Source of the DNA: Gnetum montanum | Lineage: Eukaryota > Streptophyta > Gnetopsida > Gnetales > Gnetaceae | DNA: 64,000 nucleotides | NCBI GenBank assembly: GCA_015680685.1 | Contig: MNCI01014449.1 | Location: 643,802 to 707,801, forward strand | Direction of reading: 5' to 3' | Part shown: in pieces, positions 1 to 11,520 of the stretch | How positions within the stretch are numbered: the first letter of the stretch is position 1 | Layout of the letters: every line of letters starts with the position of its first letter | Notes under the pieces: model-generated | The model's database searches: none | The model's input: only the letters and a program-made list of their open reading frames with translations | Told to the model about the DNA's origin: nothing | Made by a program: the position numbers and the translations under genes

Positions 1-245
1 TTAGTTTCTCAACCCTTTCCTCTGATAGCATAGAAGATAAACCGAAAAATACCAAAAAAATCACATACCTCAGACTTGCTTAACCATACACCGTGACACT
101 TACAAGCAAGCCTGGGAAGACAACGAACGATTAACCCCAAGTGTTTCTTGTGGCATTAAGGCATTTAGTCTGCGGAGTTCGACCGGATTGCGCGTGTACG
201 CTCCTATTCGTATGGTTGAGTGTAGGGGTACCTCGCCACTCATGA
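1..245 (+). repeat. 3' part of a gypsy LTR (solo or 3' LTR)
   Basis: This stretch aligns by eye with the right-hand third of the LTRs at 18298-19023 and 24418-25240. It has the same ACTTAACCATAC block, the same GTATGGTTGAGTGTAGGGG block and a CTCATGA end where the sister copies end CTCATCA. No primer-binding site follows position 245, so it is the end of a solo LTR or of a 3' LTR whose element lies to the left, outside the window. Confidence 0.8.
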
Positions 246-410
246 ACAAGGTATGATCCAAGACTTCTTTATACCTTATGAATGATTATGACTCTTTATG
301 AATCATAATAACATTTCATAACTTTATTTTTCTTCTTATGTTAAAAAACCAATGATTACATCTTGATTGAAGGGTATATTCTAACATCAATAGTGTAATA
401 AAATTTTTGT

Positions 411-508
411 TTCTAATGAGTACCTTAAACAAAGACATGATCAAATGACAACATGAGCCTTCTAATGAGTACCTCAAATAAAGACATGATTAAAAGATAA
501 CAAGAGGC
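411..508. repeat. 49-bp tandem duplication in unassigned DNA
   Basis: Two imperfect copies (411-459 and 460-508) both begin TTCTAATGAGTACC. They lie in 246-561, an AT-rich stretch between the LTR tail and E1 with no recognisable gene. The stretch continues the sequence to the right of E1, as the shared AATGT target site shows. Confidence 0.75.
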
Positions 509-561
509 TATTTCTCTCTTAATTTCAATAGTGAAGAGAAGAATCTATACTAAAAAAATGT

Positions 562-1401
562 TGATGAATGGTGGATTAATCCAACATCCAACCATACAAG
601 ATATGAGTGTTCATGCATAGCTTAGTCGAATTCTGTGGACAAGGTAATGTAGTTATGCTAGTAATTGGTTTAAGTTTGTGATCATTATCTTCCCACATGA
701 GCTAGTAAAATCGATGTGTATGGTTTAACTGACAATGACGTGTATGATGTGTTGATGTTTTAGGGCCATATTACTCCTAGTGAACATAAGGTAAATGAAG
801 TGGTTTCTAAATCTAGGTAATAGAAAGTGAATCTAATCTAGCTTAGTGTGATGGACATCTGTTCCTGATTCTCCACATGTCTTGGACTTATGTAATCGTT
901 ACTGGGATTACCAAGTATCTTGCTTGGAATTAGTCATATTCATTCAACTTAATAATAGGAAAAGTAAAGTTCATGGAAAAGTAAAGAGCAACTAGGAAAA
1001 CAATAAAAGTTTTATTAAGTCAAAATAGTAAACATTAGTCTAAGTAAACAATAAAGAAATCTAAGTGATGTTGCAAAGATACAAAGTAATCTCGATTTTT
1101 ATTTCCGATCATGAAACATATCCAAGTATATTCCACTCGAATAAAGACTCTGTTCAATCACTTAACATCACATTATGCATATACACTGCTAAGTGCTAAG
1201 TGCTAAAATTAAAAAAACAAATTTATCAAATTTCACTAAGGTTGGAATGAAACTATTGCTAGACCATACACCCAAGTGTCGTATTTATAGTCTTGAATGT
1301 GTTTGCAATATTAGGTATCTTACATCATAACTTGTGCCCTGATATCAGGGATCCGATATTATGGCTTTGATATTAGAGCCTTGAAAAAATTCAATTTATT
1401 A
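562..1401 (-). repeat. E1 3' LTR
   Basis: It pairs with 10043-10942 along its length. Its plus-strand ends are TGATGAA and ATTA, decayed from the TGATGAG...ATCA seen in the partner. It contains a TATA box (reverse complement at 1282-1289) and, on the U3 side, GATATC/ATATTG-type repeats near 1315-1380. Confidence 0.9.
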
Positions 1402-1440
1402 TACCCCCACGACTGACTAAAAAATCATCCTTGAGCTAAA
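1402..1440 (-). other. E1 polypurine tract and 3' LTR-adjacent block
   Basis: Read on the minus strand this ends in GTGGGGGTA directly against the 3' LTR, preceded by a GGATGATTTTTTAGTCAGTC-like block. The same block sits beside the 3' LTR of E2 to E6. It is the expected site for priming plus-strand DNA synthesis. Confidence 0.75.
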
Positions 1441-1619
1441 AAAAAATGAGGATAGAGTTCCTTAGAAAATTAGGAGGTAGATTTACATGACATTGACTAC
1501 TATATACATGACTATTAATTGTCGTAGTGGTGTTTACAAAAATGACACATGAATGAAAACTTTAATGAAACAAGAAAAAAATAATTTTGGTGAAGCTTGA
1601 TGTAGTCTTATGTAGTTCC

Positions 1620-4257
1620 AAGTGGTGGTGGCTCTTCCATCAGTTGCTTCCCCTTGTCATTAGGATTTTGGAATTTATATTGATTTAGGAGCGCTTAAAG
1701 CCTTTCTTCTTCCATTTTGGGATCATGAACTGGCCATGTTGATGAACCAATGTTTAATGAACTCATCACATTCCATGGGCATGGCAGCTATGGAAACATT
1801 TGATTTTCTTTGACACACCAAGATATGAACTACCTTCTCTCCTCTTTAAACGCTTTGGCCTTCTCTCGTAATTCATGATAATCTATCAATCTTCTAGCTA
1901 GATTTGCTAATACATCCTTCTACTCTTGGTAGTTAGCCTTCATTGCTTTTAGTTTAGAGTTTGCCACTTGGAGCTTTTGCAAAGCATCTTTTTAATCTAC
2001 AAACTCTTTTTCATACAAAGAATAGGTGGCTACTACTTGTTGTTCTCATTCATTCTTGGACTTGCCTATTATTAACATGGCTAAGTTATCATAATAGAGG
2101 TTAGCTAACCCCATGTATTCTTTTAGATCTTTATTTTTCACTTCCACTTTGTGGACAAAGCATAATTGTCCAAAATGGATTGCCAATCAGGATTGTTTAC
2201 TGATATGGTGCTGATTTTGGCTTTGGTCATCTAGATCTCTTTCTCGTTAATTTGCTTATACCTGCCCACCTGATCTTAGAAGTGTTTTTTGAGCCTCTCA
2301 TGTTTCTTTACCTTATTTTGCCACAAGATTATTTCAATGGTTGATTTTGGATGAATGGCATGTACCTCCTCCATAGAGAGGGTTATATTTTCTCTTGTGA
2401 GGTGGCTCATGTCTTGGTTGATCCTTACCAACTTTTCTCTCAACTAGTAGAAGCTCTCTTCTAAGATGTTTTTCTGCTTTTCCACTGTGGTCAATCTCAT
2501 GTTATTAGTAGCAAGTTATTTATTTTCTTCTTGAACTATGGTAAGTGTCTTCACATGTGCATATGTTTGTGCTTCAGTTATGAAGGCATTCCATACCACT
2601 TTCTCCTTTTCTATTACCATTTATTTATTTTTCTCGATGAGGTAATTTATCTGCTCTATTCTAAATTATTCTATTTGGTTGGATGTAATGAATTATGTAA
2701 GATCTCTTCGTTCAGCTCCTCGGGCTTCAATCTCTTCTTGTAATCTCAGAATTTCATTTTTTGCATGCTTTTCCCTTGTCTCTGCCATGACTAGTTTTTA
2801 CTTGGTAGTAATGAGTTTAGATTGTACTACAATAACATCATTGGGGATGTCGAAAAGTGTTGTCATGACACATCCTCATGATCAATAGGAGTCATTGAGG
2901 TTCTAGCTAACATTTGAACATCTCTGGCTCTAGTTAGATTTGTTGGTGGTACAATAGGTACATTGTAAGATTCTTTGATGTGATCAATGATCACCTTTGT
3001 TTCTTCTACTACATCTTGATGCTACATTACCACTATTGTGGCTCCTTCTTTGGTCTCTAGCATCACTTAGAATGATGTAGTGTTCCTAGAGATTTTTTGT
3101 GACCATTGCACCTCTCCTCTTGGTTGTAGTGAGATATGTCCACTTGTTGGATTTGTAGAAACTATGGGCAGGATGGTTCTATTGATAACTTTGTAAAGAT
3201 TGGCCTCATCCCTTATTCCTTAGCTAATTATTTCTACAATTTGTTGTAGATGACTCATCGACAGTCTATAATCTATTACAATTTGTTGTTGTTGTTGTTG
3301 CTCTTGTTCTTATTCTTGTTCCTATTTTTTACCTTGACCTTTCTTGGGTGGTGTTGGTTTGAGAAACTTAGCATATGAAGCATTTTGGGCTTTGTTGGGA
3401 ATGTCATTGCTATATCCCAGGATTCCAGCTTGCTTGCAGAACATTTTGTTAAGGTAAGGGAATGGAAGTGTTGGCTTCCTTGCCTTTCTTTCTTCAAATT
3501 GCCTTTGTATTTTCATAAAGTAGAGTTGTGCAAGGTTGGTATTGCATTTGCCCATCAGGATTGCATTTCCTTTAGTTGCATAAGTGGATAGTTGATTAAG
3601 TTCTTTTGTTGGGAACAAGTAATAAGTGCCAATTTTGAACTAGATTCTCTCTTCCAGAGTTAGCTCATTATAGCCCTTATCTTCTTTGCCATAAGCTTAT
3701 TTCAACCATAGTTTTCTAGTTTTAGGATCATATCGGGTGAACAGATGTGCTAACCTTACTCCTTCATTGTGTATATTCAAAGCTTCTACAATTTCCTTGA
3801 TCAAGAATGAAACTGAGACTTCTCCAATGTTAACTGTGGTACACTCTACCTTATTGTGCTAGAATTGGTAGGTTTTCCCAAGGTATCCTTCATGGCTATT
3901 AGATAGGATAGGCCATAATGGTAACATCTTAAGTTGTGTCTTTACTACTTTTGGTGTAAATTCAAGGAATGTTTGAAAGTTCATCTCCACAATGACTATG
4001 GTCAAGATGGGTCTTTCTTGAATAGCTTGGAGGTAGCCTTGTGACAACGTGAGGTGTTTTCCTTGCACTGGTGGTTCTTCTACCTCTCCTTGGGCTGATT
4101 GTCCCATAGCAGAAGTCTCTTGATGAATGCTAAATGATTGGACTTCATGCTCCTCATGTTCTGGTTCATGTCCACTAATTTAGCCTCTACCTTGGCCTCT
4201 GAGTCTCTTAGTTGCACATTGTGAGGGTCCTCCTTATGCTCTTCTCTTTGGGGTCAT
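1620..4257 (-). pseudogene. Accessory reading frame of E1 (env position), decayed
   Basis: The ATG complementary to 4255-4257 opens MTPKRRA and is matched by MAPKRG in E6 and MAPKGK in E5. The frame holds with several stops to about 3320. The conserved N-terminal block includes VKTQLKMLPLWPIL and YLGKTYQF (about 3860-3980). A second block, ILMGKCNTNLAQLYFMKIQR, lies at about 3500-3560. After a polyglutamine-like CAA run (3281-3302) the rest (about 3250-1650) is rich in E, K, L and Q and resembles a coiled coil, as in the better preserved E6 copy. The N-terminal block weakly recalls the 'putative plant transposon protein' domain found with plant LTR elements; I cannot confirm this. It shows no clear envelope features. 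Function is unknown. Confidence 0.65.
3281..3302. repeat. TTG/CAA trinucleotide run
   Basis: A short microsatellite lies inside the accessory frame. On the coding (minus) strand it is a CAA run, encoding glutamine in the frame of the conserved N-terminal blocks. Confidence 0.8.
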
Positions 4258-4801
4258 TTGTAATAATTAACAAATTGAAAATCATTATTAGGTGTCCTTT
4301 AATTTTTATAACTCCATTCCTTTCTCATTCTTTTAGTTAGATCAAGTTCTTAGTTATTATGATTGTAGAGTTAGGAAAGTTTTGCAAAAAGTGATCCCAT
4401 AAGTGTTAATTTCATTATAACCCTTCACAATTGTTCATTTTGTCCCTATGTATGGCTCATAATGATGGTTATCAATTAGAAGTTTTATTTGTGTTCTGGC
4501 ATTATTATGATTGATTGTTCCTTAAAAATTTCAACTTTCACTTTGTACTTACCCTTAAAATACCTTCCGAGTGTTTAAATTTTTCGAAAATGTGGCTCAA
4601 ATTTTTCTTACTAGCACACCCCATGACTAAGATGATCACTCTATGATCTAATAGGTTAAAAAAGCATAAAAATCAGAGTAATAACAGTCAAGTTATGGAT
4701 TGGGAAAGCTAGGAGGTCAAAGCTTAGATCAGAGAAGAAGATTTGAAAAATATCCCTTGGCTCAAATGAAAAAAGGTGAAAATTTCAACTAAATCCCCAT
4801 A

Positions 4802-4870
4802 TATTTATACTTTTTGAGGGACCCAATATTGGGGACTCAACATTAGGGATTCGATATCAATGACCTAATA
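4802..4870 (-). promoter_or_regulatory. Internal TATA module resembling the E1 LTR U3
   Basis: On the minus strand, TATAAATA (complement of 4802-4809) follows a block with CCAATATTGG (4823-4832) and GATATC (4853-4858). The order and spacing resemble the U3 of E1's own LTR (about 10865-10925), which also has ATATTGGGGATTTGATATCA. The module lies 545 bp upstream of the accessory ATG. Promoter activity is inferred from this likeness. Confidence 0.55.
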
Positions 4871-5186
4871 TGGGAGCCTAGGAAATTTCACTTTTCATGA
4901 AGGTTTGATGGAAAAAATTAATTCTTTGGGATGTTTGGAAGGTTTTAAGGTTACTTAGAGGGTTTAGATGATGGATATAGGCTTATTTTTGTCAAAAATT
5001 CATCATTAAAAGTTCATAGAGAAGGAATCTCAAGCTATGAAAGTTTATCAAATGGATAAGAAGGGTAATGAATTCATATTTTTAGAATGGATAGTTTGAG
5101 ATGATATGGGAAGTGTTTATTGATGTGTGGTGATGTTGGAAGGTTCAAGATGATGTGGAATTGCTTGGTAGGTATAAGATACAACA

Positions 5187-5243
5187 GTTATACAAGTGGG
5201 TCCTCTCCAAAGCAGGCTCCAGTCTTTAATGTCCTTGTATAAC
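5187..5243 (-). other. Conserved 21-bp core bracketed by a 10-bp inverted repeat (E1 copy)
   Basis: GTTATACAAG (5187-5196) and CTTGTATAAC (5234-5243) are perfect inverted repeats. The core is at 5197-5217 and its sense strand reads GCCTGCTTTGGAGAGGACCC plus one base. All six elements carry a version of it. An RNA structure, internal purine tract or splice signal are all possible. Confidence 0.6.
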
Positions 5244-6660
5244 CATGTTTAAAAGTGTCCTTATGAACTTAAGGAGTTTAATGTAACACATACCTGTTTA
5301 GTAAAACACACACCTATTTAGCAAAACACACATGTTAGTACCACCATATTGGGAAAATAACTCTATGTTATACAAAACAACAAGTTATGATTATTCAAAC
5401 AGTAAGATAAGGTAGATGTAGAAGGAATTGCAAAAATCGGGATGTGAGGTATCTTATCATGGACATAATGAATTCTTATGTTTTATTAGTGGTTAAAGTA
5501 ATCACTAGCCCTTATGTCCAAGATGCAAACCAGGTTCAAACCACATTCTAGTGACATTGCATTGTTTCAACTCTTGGAATTATAACTATAAGACTATCAA
5601 TGTTGCAAGGAGTATTGTTACTTAGCGTATTGTCCAAAGGAGGAGTTTATTCATGGCACTTTGTTTATTTTTAGATTCCTAAGAAGTTGCCTACCTTTAG
5701 GCATAGGTAACATGTCTTTCCAGTGGAACCCTTAGAAATTTATTTTGTGCTCTTTTATTTTTATTTGTGTCAACCTTTTAAGGTAGCACTTATTTTACTC
5801 TTACTCCAATTTTTTGTTAGATCTACAAGGATATAATACAACCTTAGCAACATGATAGAACTCACAATAGTAATCCAAAAGAATCCATAAATCCCCTTTA
5901 TGTTACACCCTTTTAATTCCCACTTTGTTCTTCACTTTTTTGTCCAAGCATAATGATCAGAAGTTTCTTCTTAGTTGTATGATGGAAAAGAATGTCATTA
6001 TGACCATGGTAAGGACCTCTTATTAATGGAATGGATGGATGGATGATGTGAACTCATTATCCAAATAATCAATCCCTTATGACTTGATAACATAAAGAAA
6101 TTTTCACTTTATTGGACTACATCTTGCCTTTATTTGTAATGTGTCTTATAAGTAATCAAAATTATTTACAAAGGGTTTGAAAATAAAGTTTGAAAGAAAT
6201 GAAAAAGATAGTAAGAATTTTAAAAAAGTATCAAAAATGAAAAATGTTAAAAAATTGAAAAATATCAAAGAATGTCAAAAATTTAAGAAATGAAAAATGT
6301 GAAAGGATAAGAAGATGTCAAAGAATGTGAAAGATATAAAAGGATAGGAAAATTGTATTAAGACATAGGAAAAGTAAAAATAATTGTAAAAAAAAAATTT
6401 GAAAAGCACTTATTAATTTTGGAATCAAGGTATAATGTCTTCCCCACATCTGAACTCATGGGCGAGTGTTCGAAAAATGCTCCCTAGGTCTCATGGATCA
6501 TGCACTTTAGGTGATTCACTTACCATATTTATTAATTTAACTTTTTTATGATTGTCCCATGTGATCTTGATGGTAGTTGAGTTTTGATTGTCTAAGTCCT
6601 TGTTCTGTTTCTCTTTTGGTGTATGATTATGAGTTATTATTTAGTTTTTGGGTCCTTAGA
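5244..6660 (-). other. E1 noncoding interval, partly T-rich on the sense strand
   Basis: No reading frame can be supported here. From about 6175 to 6410 the plus strand is mostly A (AAAATG/GAAAAATG-type runs), so the sense RNA would be T/U-rich. Equivalent tracts occur in E3 (about 57800-58060), E4 (about 36480-36700), E5 (about 50940-51050) and E2 (about 27820-27950), always downstream of the last pol-derived sequence. Confidence 0.6.
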
Positions 6661-7330
6661 TGGAGTCATTTTCTAAGAATGGGAATTAATAGATGAGTTA
6701 GATTGTTCCATGCATTTTTCAGATAATATTTGGTTCTTAGAGACTGTCCACGAGGCTTCTTTTGATTTTGTGGTTCATGCTCTTTCTTTTGCATACATTT
6801 GTTTTTCACTATTGCTGTGGATTGGTATGGTGACCATGTTGACATTTTGAAAAGTTCATCCATGATTGCACACTTTGCTTTTAGCAGTAATGCATGGAAT
6901 TTGCTATGTGTGTATGGCTCCATGCTAGTCTTCCTTAGAGATTTCAATAGATAGATCCCTCATACTTAGCTTAGCATCAATTGTGCTAAGCCATGCTCTC
7001 CACATGATAATTAGAAATTCCTCATTAGCATTCTTCACATCAATTACCAGAAAGTCTATTAGATAAGACCACCCATTGACAGTGATCACCACATCGTCTA
7101 TCTATCCCAAAGGAATGATGATAGATTGATCTGCAAGCTCTAACATGATGTTCCACTCTTTCAATGGTGGTAGGTTCCATGCTTGATATGTTTTGTAAGA
7201 GATCAAATTTACCCTAGAAACTAATTCTAGTAGAGCTTTGCATGGTAGATTTTCAACTACTCATAGATAAATCAAAGGAATTCCTAGATCAGTTCTCTTC
7301 TTAGGGAGTGGTCTTGCCTTAATCTAATCT
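6660..7330 (-). pseudogene. Retropepsin (protease) remnant of E1 with altered tail
   Basis: The translation matches the protease segments of E2, E4 and E5. It has a KALLELVSRVNLIS block where a retropepsin needs its D-S/T-G triad, then LELADQSIIIPLG, NGWSYLIDFLVIDVKN and WLSTIDAKLSMRDLSIEI. The catalytic Asp reads as Glu and the Gly is lost, so the enzyme could not work. After the usual protease end the sequence becomes a short tail with no RT (about 6666-6947). E3 shares that tail (58206-58560), so the join is ancestral to both elements. Confidence 0.75.
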
Positions 7331-7339
7331 ATGACGATT

Positions 7340-9924
7340 TTAGTGGGCATGATAGTTTGTATGTTTGGATAAATGGTGATGGAAGCTTGTTGGTTGTAAG
7401 AGAATTTGTGGTAGGGGAAGTTGGTCTTGATGAAGCTCTAAGTCTAGTAGCCTTTTCAAGACTTGTTCTAAAGAAAGGACATTTCTTTGTTTGGTCCTTA
7501 GTGTTGTTGGTAAGGTCCTCCATTTGTATATGTACTACCCTTGTAGCTTTCTTTCACTATGGTTTTAATAGCAATTCGCCTTGCATAGTGGATGGTGGAA
7601 CTGGTGGTAAAGGATTTAGATTGTGATTTGAAAAATTAGTTACTTGTGGATGTAATTATAAGTCTGAGTTGGTCCTTGGTGGCATCGATCTATGGTATTC
7701 TGGTAGATAATATTGTGGAGTTTGAACATTTACATTTGCTAGTGAGATTAGACATTGAACGTAATATCCATAAGGGTTTGGTCTCCTATATGAATATTGT
7801 TGCCTTGGCGATGGCATTGCCCATGTCTGTGGTTGTTGCCACTACTATTGATATTGCTCTTATGGTTGAGGGTAGGCTTGGCTGGGGTAATAAGTTGGCT
7901 AGAAAGTTTGCTTAATATTACCTTGAGGATAAGGTAGTCTTTTGGGCATCTACTTTTTGAAAAAGCTTGGATTGAGTGTATATACCTCAAATTCTTGTAA
8001 GTGTGCCATAACAAGATAATATCCCTTAGGATGTTCATACTAACACACCTTGCATTCTTCCTCTTCCTCTAAACTAGAGTCAGCGTACCCTTTAATGGTA
8101 GAAACTTTTCCTTTGTGCTTGTAACTGTGTTGTCTATAATCTCTTTTCTTCTTCTTTTCCTTGCCCTTGTTGAGTGCTTGTTCAGTCTTTTCTTCCATAA
8201 TTTCTAGGGTTATAGTGAATTTCTTGTCCATTGAATCCCAGACTTTCTCTACCTTAGCTAATATATCATTGACTAATTTTTGAATATATAGAGTCTTTTG
8301 CTTAATGGCTTGATCCAAGGTTTCCTCCTCTTGTATATCATAGATATGTGCATCTCTTTTTTGAATTAATGGATCCCTATTATACTCTTCAGTTGATTCC
8401 CTCTTTCTTAGCTCATCTTTATCCTTTGCCACTTGATTAATTAATTGTTGGATGTAATGGACGATCATTTTTGATAACCTGCCTTGGGCATAGACCCCAA
8501 GAGTCTCTTTGGTTTTGTTTTGTAGCCCATCTATAATATGCCTAAGTTGTTACCTTGGTGAAAATATATAGCCTGGGCATTTGTGCAACAATGAATAGTA
8601 TCAACCCATTGCTGCATCAAGGATCTCATGAGTCCCTTGCTTCCATCCCTGGATTTGTTTTGTTAAATTAGACACTTTTGGATAGGTTTGATATTTATCT
8701 TTGAAGAGTTTAAGCATGGTACTATAATGTTTGATTGATTCAAGTTTCAGTGACCTATACTAGCTTTTTACCTCCTTCACAAGTGTTCTGGGAAACAACT
8801 TCAACTTTTCTCAATCACTTTGATATTTTGCAGGACATAGGCATTGTGGAAAGCTTGAAGGTAATGTTGTGGATCAGCATTATAGCCACCTTCAAATCTC
8901 AGCATGTTTTTCATATCTAGCCATTTTATTTAGCTATCCTTCATGTGGCTAGTTGATATATGGACAACTTCCTGAATGTTTATCATACTTTTGGTTGTCA
9001 TGAGGGGTTCATCATCATGGTTGGGTTCATATGCTCTATTATAGCAGTGACCCCTTTTGTGCTCATACCTTTCTTGATCCTGTCTTCGATTCCTTCATCT
9101 CCTTCATTCATGTTCTTCATCCTCTATATTAGAGTGCCTTGAATATCGATCATGATGGCCATGAGTCCTCATTTCTTCCCTATCATAGTCTTGGTAATTA
9201 TGTCTTTTTTTGTTAGAGTTCACCAATGATCATGATGAGGCAGATGAGGTACCAGGAGAATGATGTTGGCTTGTTCTCCTTTCATGACTCTTGTATGCTT
9301 CTTTGTAGGATTTAGTAGGAACCCTTGGCCTTGATTCCCACTTATACCTTAAGTTAGTAGCCTTCCCCTTAGGTGTCTTTGCTAAAGTGGAATGAAGTTA
9401 GGCTTTGATAGGTTCCTCAAATTTGAAGATAGTTGTTTTTGAAGGCTCGTCATGGTTTTGGTGGAGTGGCTTTGAAATAAATGCATTAGCATCAAGTTCT
9501 CCTAATACAACAGAAGTGTTGACCTACTTTCCTTTGCTGTGTACATGTTTGAGCTTCATGGTAGCATCTATCCCCCTCTACTCTTTTGTGGGTTCGTAGG
9601 GTCTTATCATGTGTTGAGTCACATGATACCCTTCTTGGATCTAATCCAAATCCATTCCCTTTAAGGTAGTTTGGAGCATGTTAAGTGTTGCATGTTCTAG
9701 AGGTAGAACTATGTTCCCTTGCATGTTCCTCCATCTCATTTGATTATCTTGATGGAAGATGAAAGTCAAGTTTGGATGTTAGGGATTTGTGTGAGCATAA
9801 GTGATTCTTGTTTACATTGGCATCCTTCATTCTTCTTCATAATGATTCTATCATTACTTCTTCTTGTTTCCTTGGCAGGTGATGGTTGATCTTTGTTTGA
9901 ATCCATATTATAGATTTTAGACAT
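7340..9924 (-). pseudogene. gag remnant of E1
   Basis: The likely start is the ATG complementary to 9922-9924, just downstream of the 5' LTR and PBS; a second Met lies six codons on. A gag-domain block, LRFEGGYNADPQHYLQAFHN, falls at about 8820-8910 and corresponds to RFEGGYN blocks in E2 and E4. A cleaner stretch (8040-8468) encodes a lysine- and glutamate-rich segment including LINQVAKDKDELRKRESTEE, shared with the gag of E4 and E5. Many stops and shifts interrupt it. Gag would form the cytoplasmic particle that packages element RNA. Confidence 0.75.
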
Positions 9925-10021
9925 TATGTTTTAAGTGTAATTGTATTATGGAGGTAAGGTTTGACTTTATGTTTCAGATACAATGAACTTTGAGAAATCA
10001 ATTACTAAGCATACATTGATG

Positions 10022-10041
10022 TGTCCCTAGCAACAGTGCCA
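10022..10041 (-). other. E1 primer-binding site, tRNA-Asp type
   Basis: On the minus strand, directly beside the 5' LTR, the sequence begins TTGGCACTGTTGCTAGGGAC. It resembles the TGGCGCCGTTGCCGGGGA site of Athila-type elements, which pairs with plant tRNA-Asp. Confidence 0.8.
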
Positions 10042-10042
10042 A

Positions 10043-10942
10043 TGATGAGTGGTGGAGTAAAATAACATCCAACCATATGAGATATGAGTGTTCATTTGTA
10101 GCTTGGTTGAATTCCATGGATAAGGCAATGTAGTTATACTAGTAATTGGTTTAAGTTCACAATTGTTGTCTTTCCACGTGAGCTAGTAAACTTAATGCAT
10201 ATGGTTCAACTCACAGTGAGGTGTATGTTGATGTTGTAGGGCCATATTACCCCTAGTAAACATAAGGTAAATGAAGTGGTTTCTAAATCTAAGTAATAGA
10301 AAAAAAATCTAATCGAGCCTAGTGTGATGGACATTTGTTCTTGATTCTTTGCACATGTCTTGTACTTATGTAATCATTACTGGGATTGCCAAGTATCTTG
10401 CTACTAGGAAAACCAAGCGATAATACTACTGGCTTACCAAATGATCATACTTAATGCTTGGAATCAATCATATTTATTCTACTTAACAATAGTAAAAGTA
10501 AAGTTCATGGAAAAGTAAATAGTAACTAGGAAAATAGTAAATGTTATACTAAGTCAAAATAGTAAACATTAGTCTAAGTAAATAATAAAGAAATCTAAGT
10601 GATGTTGCAATGATGCAAAGTAATCTCGATCTTTATTTTCGGTCATGAAATGTGTCCAAGTACATTCCACTCGAATAAAGACTCTGTTCAATCACTTAAC
10701 ATCACATTATGGGCATACACTGCTAAGTGCTAAAATCAAGAAAACAAATTGACAGAATTTTGCTAAGGTTGGAATGAAATTGCTATTGGACTATACATCC
10801 AAGTGTTGTATTAATAGGCTTGCATGTGTCCGCAATATCAAGTATCCAACATCATAGCTTTTGCCCTAATATTGGGGATTTGATATCACAGCTCCAATAT
10901 CATATGCCCAATATCATAGCCTTGAAAAAATTCAATTTATCA
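10043..10942 (-). repeat. E1 5' LTR
   Basis: It begins TGATGAG and ends ATCA on the plus strand, with AATGT immediately beyond. The TATA position has decayed to a TATTAATA-like sequence near 10809. U3 repeats (ATATTGG, GATATC, CCAATATC) lie at about 10865-10925. Confidence 0.92.
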
Positions 10943-10947
10943 AATGT

Positions 10948-11520
10948 GAATGGAAAAAAGTCTTTATATTTAAGTAAATCCATAGAGAAGCCTTTCACAA
11001 CCTTCACTGAGGTGTTGACAACAACTTCTACACTTACCATGTAATTCACATTCATGGATTTTCTTATTATTGATTTGTTAAGTAATAGTAGTCAATTAGA
11101 TGTAATTCTAATTCAAATGGTTAAATTAGAAGATTATTTGTATTTTCATTAACTTAAAATTATCATATCTTTGGCATAGGTGATACCCATGGAGTCTAAA
11201 GAAGTCTTAAATGAAAATTTGGTCTTGCAAGCATATATTAACATATAGTAATCCAAAAAAGTCATAAATTAAATGAAAGTTTGGTTTTGTAAGGGTACAT
11301 TAATAATTATTAAACATTAATAGTTAATTAAATAAGTTGACTTTGAAGTACTAAAACTAAATAAAAAAGTTTAGAAAAGATTATTGTGTCAAAGATGTCA
11401 AATAAATATCAAGGCATCCTTATATTTATTTAATATTTTTTAATGTATCCTATGTGTCTTGGAGCGTACATATTGTCAAAACATTACTTAATGATGAAAT
11501 GTAGGAATGGTTATATAATG
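10948..11520. other. Unassigned AT-rich DNA
   Basis: I see no gene, LTR or clear repeat here. It is the right flank of the E1 target site and leads into the LINE fragment. Confidence 0.5.

Larger units (their letters stand above)
562..10942 (-). mobile_element. E1: Athila/Tat-like Ty3/gypsy LTR retrotransposon lacking RT and integrase
   Basis: A complete insertion of about 10.4 kb. The LTRs are 562-1401 and 10043-10942, and AATGT is duplicated at 557-561 and 10943-10947. The PBS and coding remnants show it reads on the minus strand. In sense order it carries the 5' LTR, a tRNA-Asp-type PBS, gag, a protease remnant, a T-rich noncoding stretch, a conserved hairpin-like motif, a TATA module, an accessory reading frame, a purine tract and the 3' LTR. 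No RT, RNase H or integrase can be found between protease and accessory frame. It therefore looks like a gag-protease non-autonomous derivative. The first 100 bases of the two LTRs differ at roughly 15% of sites by eye, so the insertion is old. Confidence 0.93.

Noticed and set aside
1620-4257. Retroviral-type envelope gene in the env position
   Set aside because: No signal peptide, surface/transmembrane cleavage site or membrane anchor could be seen in E1, E5 or E6. The frame looks soluble and coiled-coil.
5187-5243. A Rho-independent terminator or a miniature inverted-repeat element
   Set aside because: This is plant DNA, the arms are 37 bases apart and all copies lie at the same place in related elements, so it is an internal element feature.
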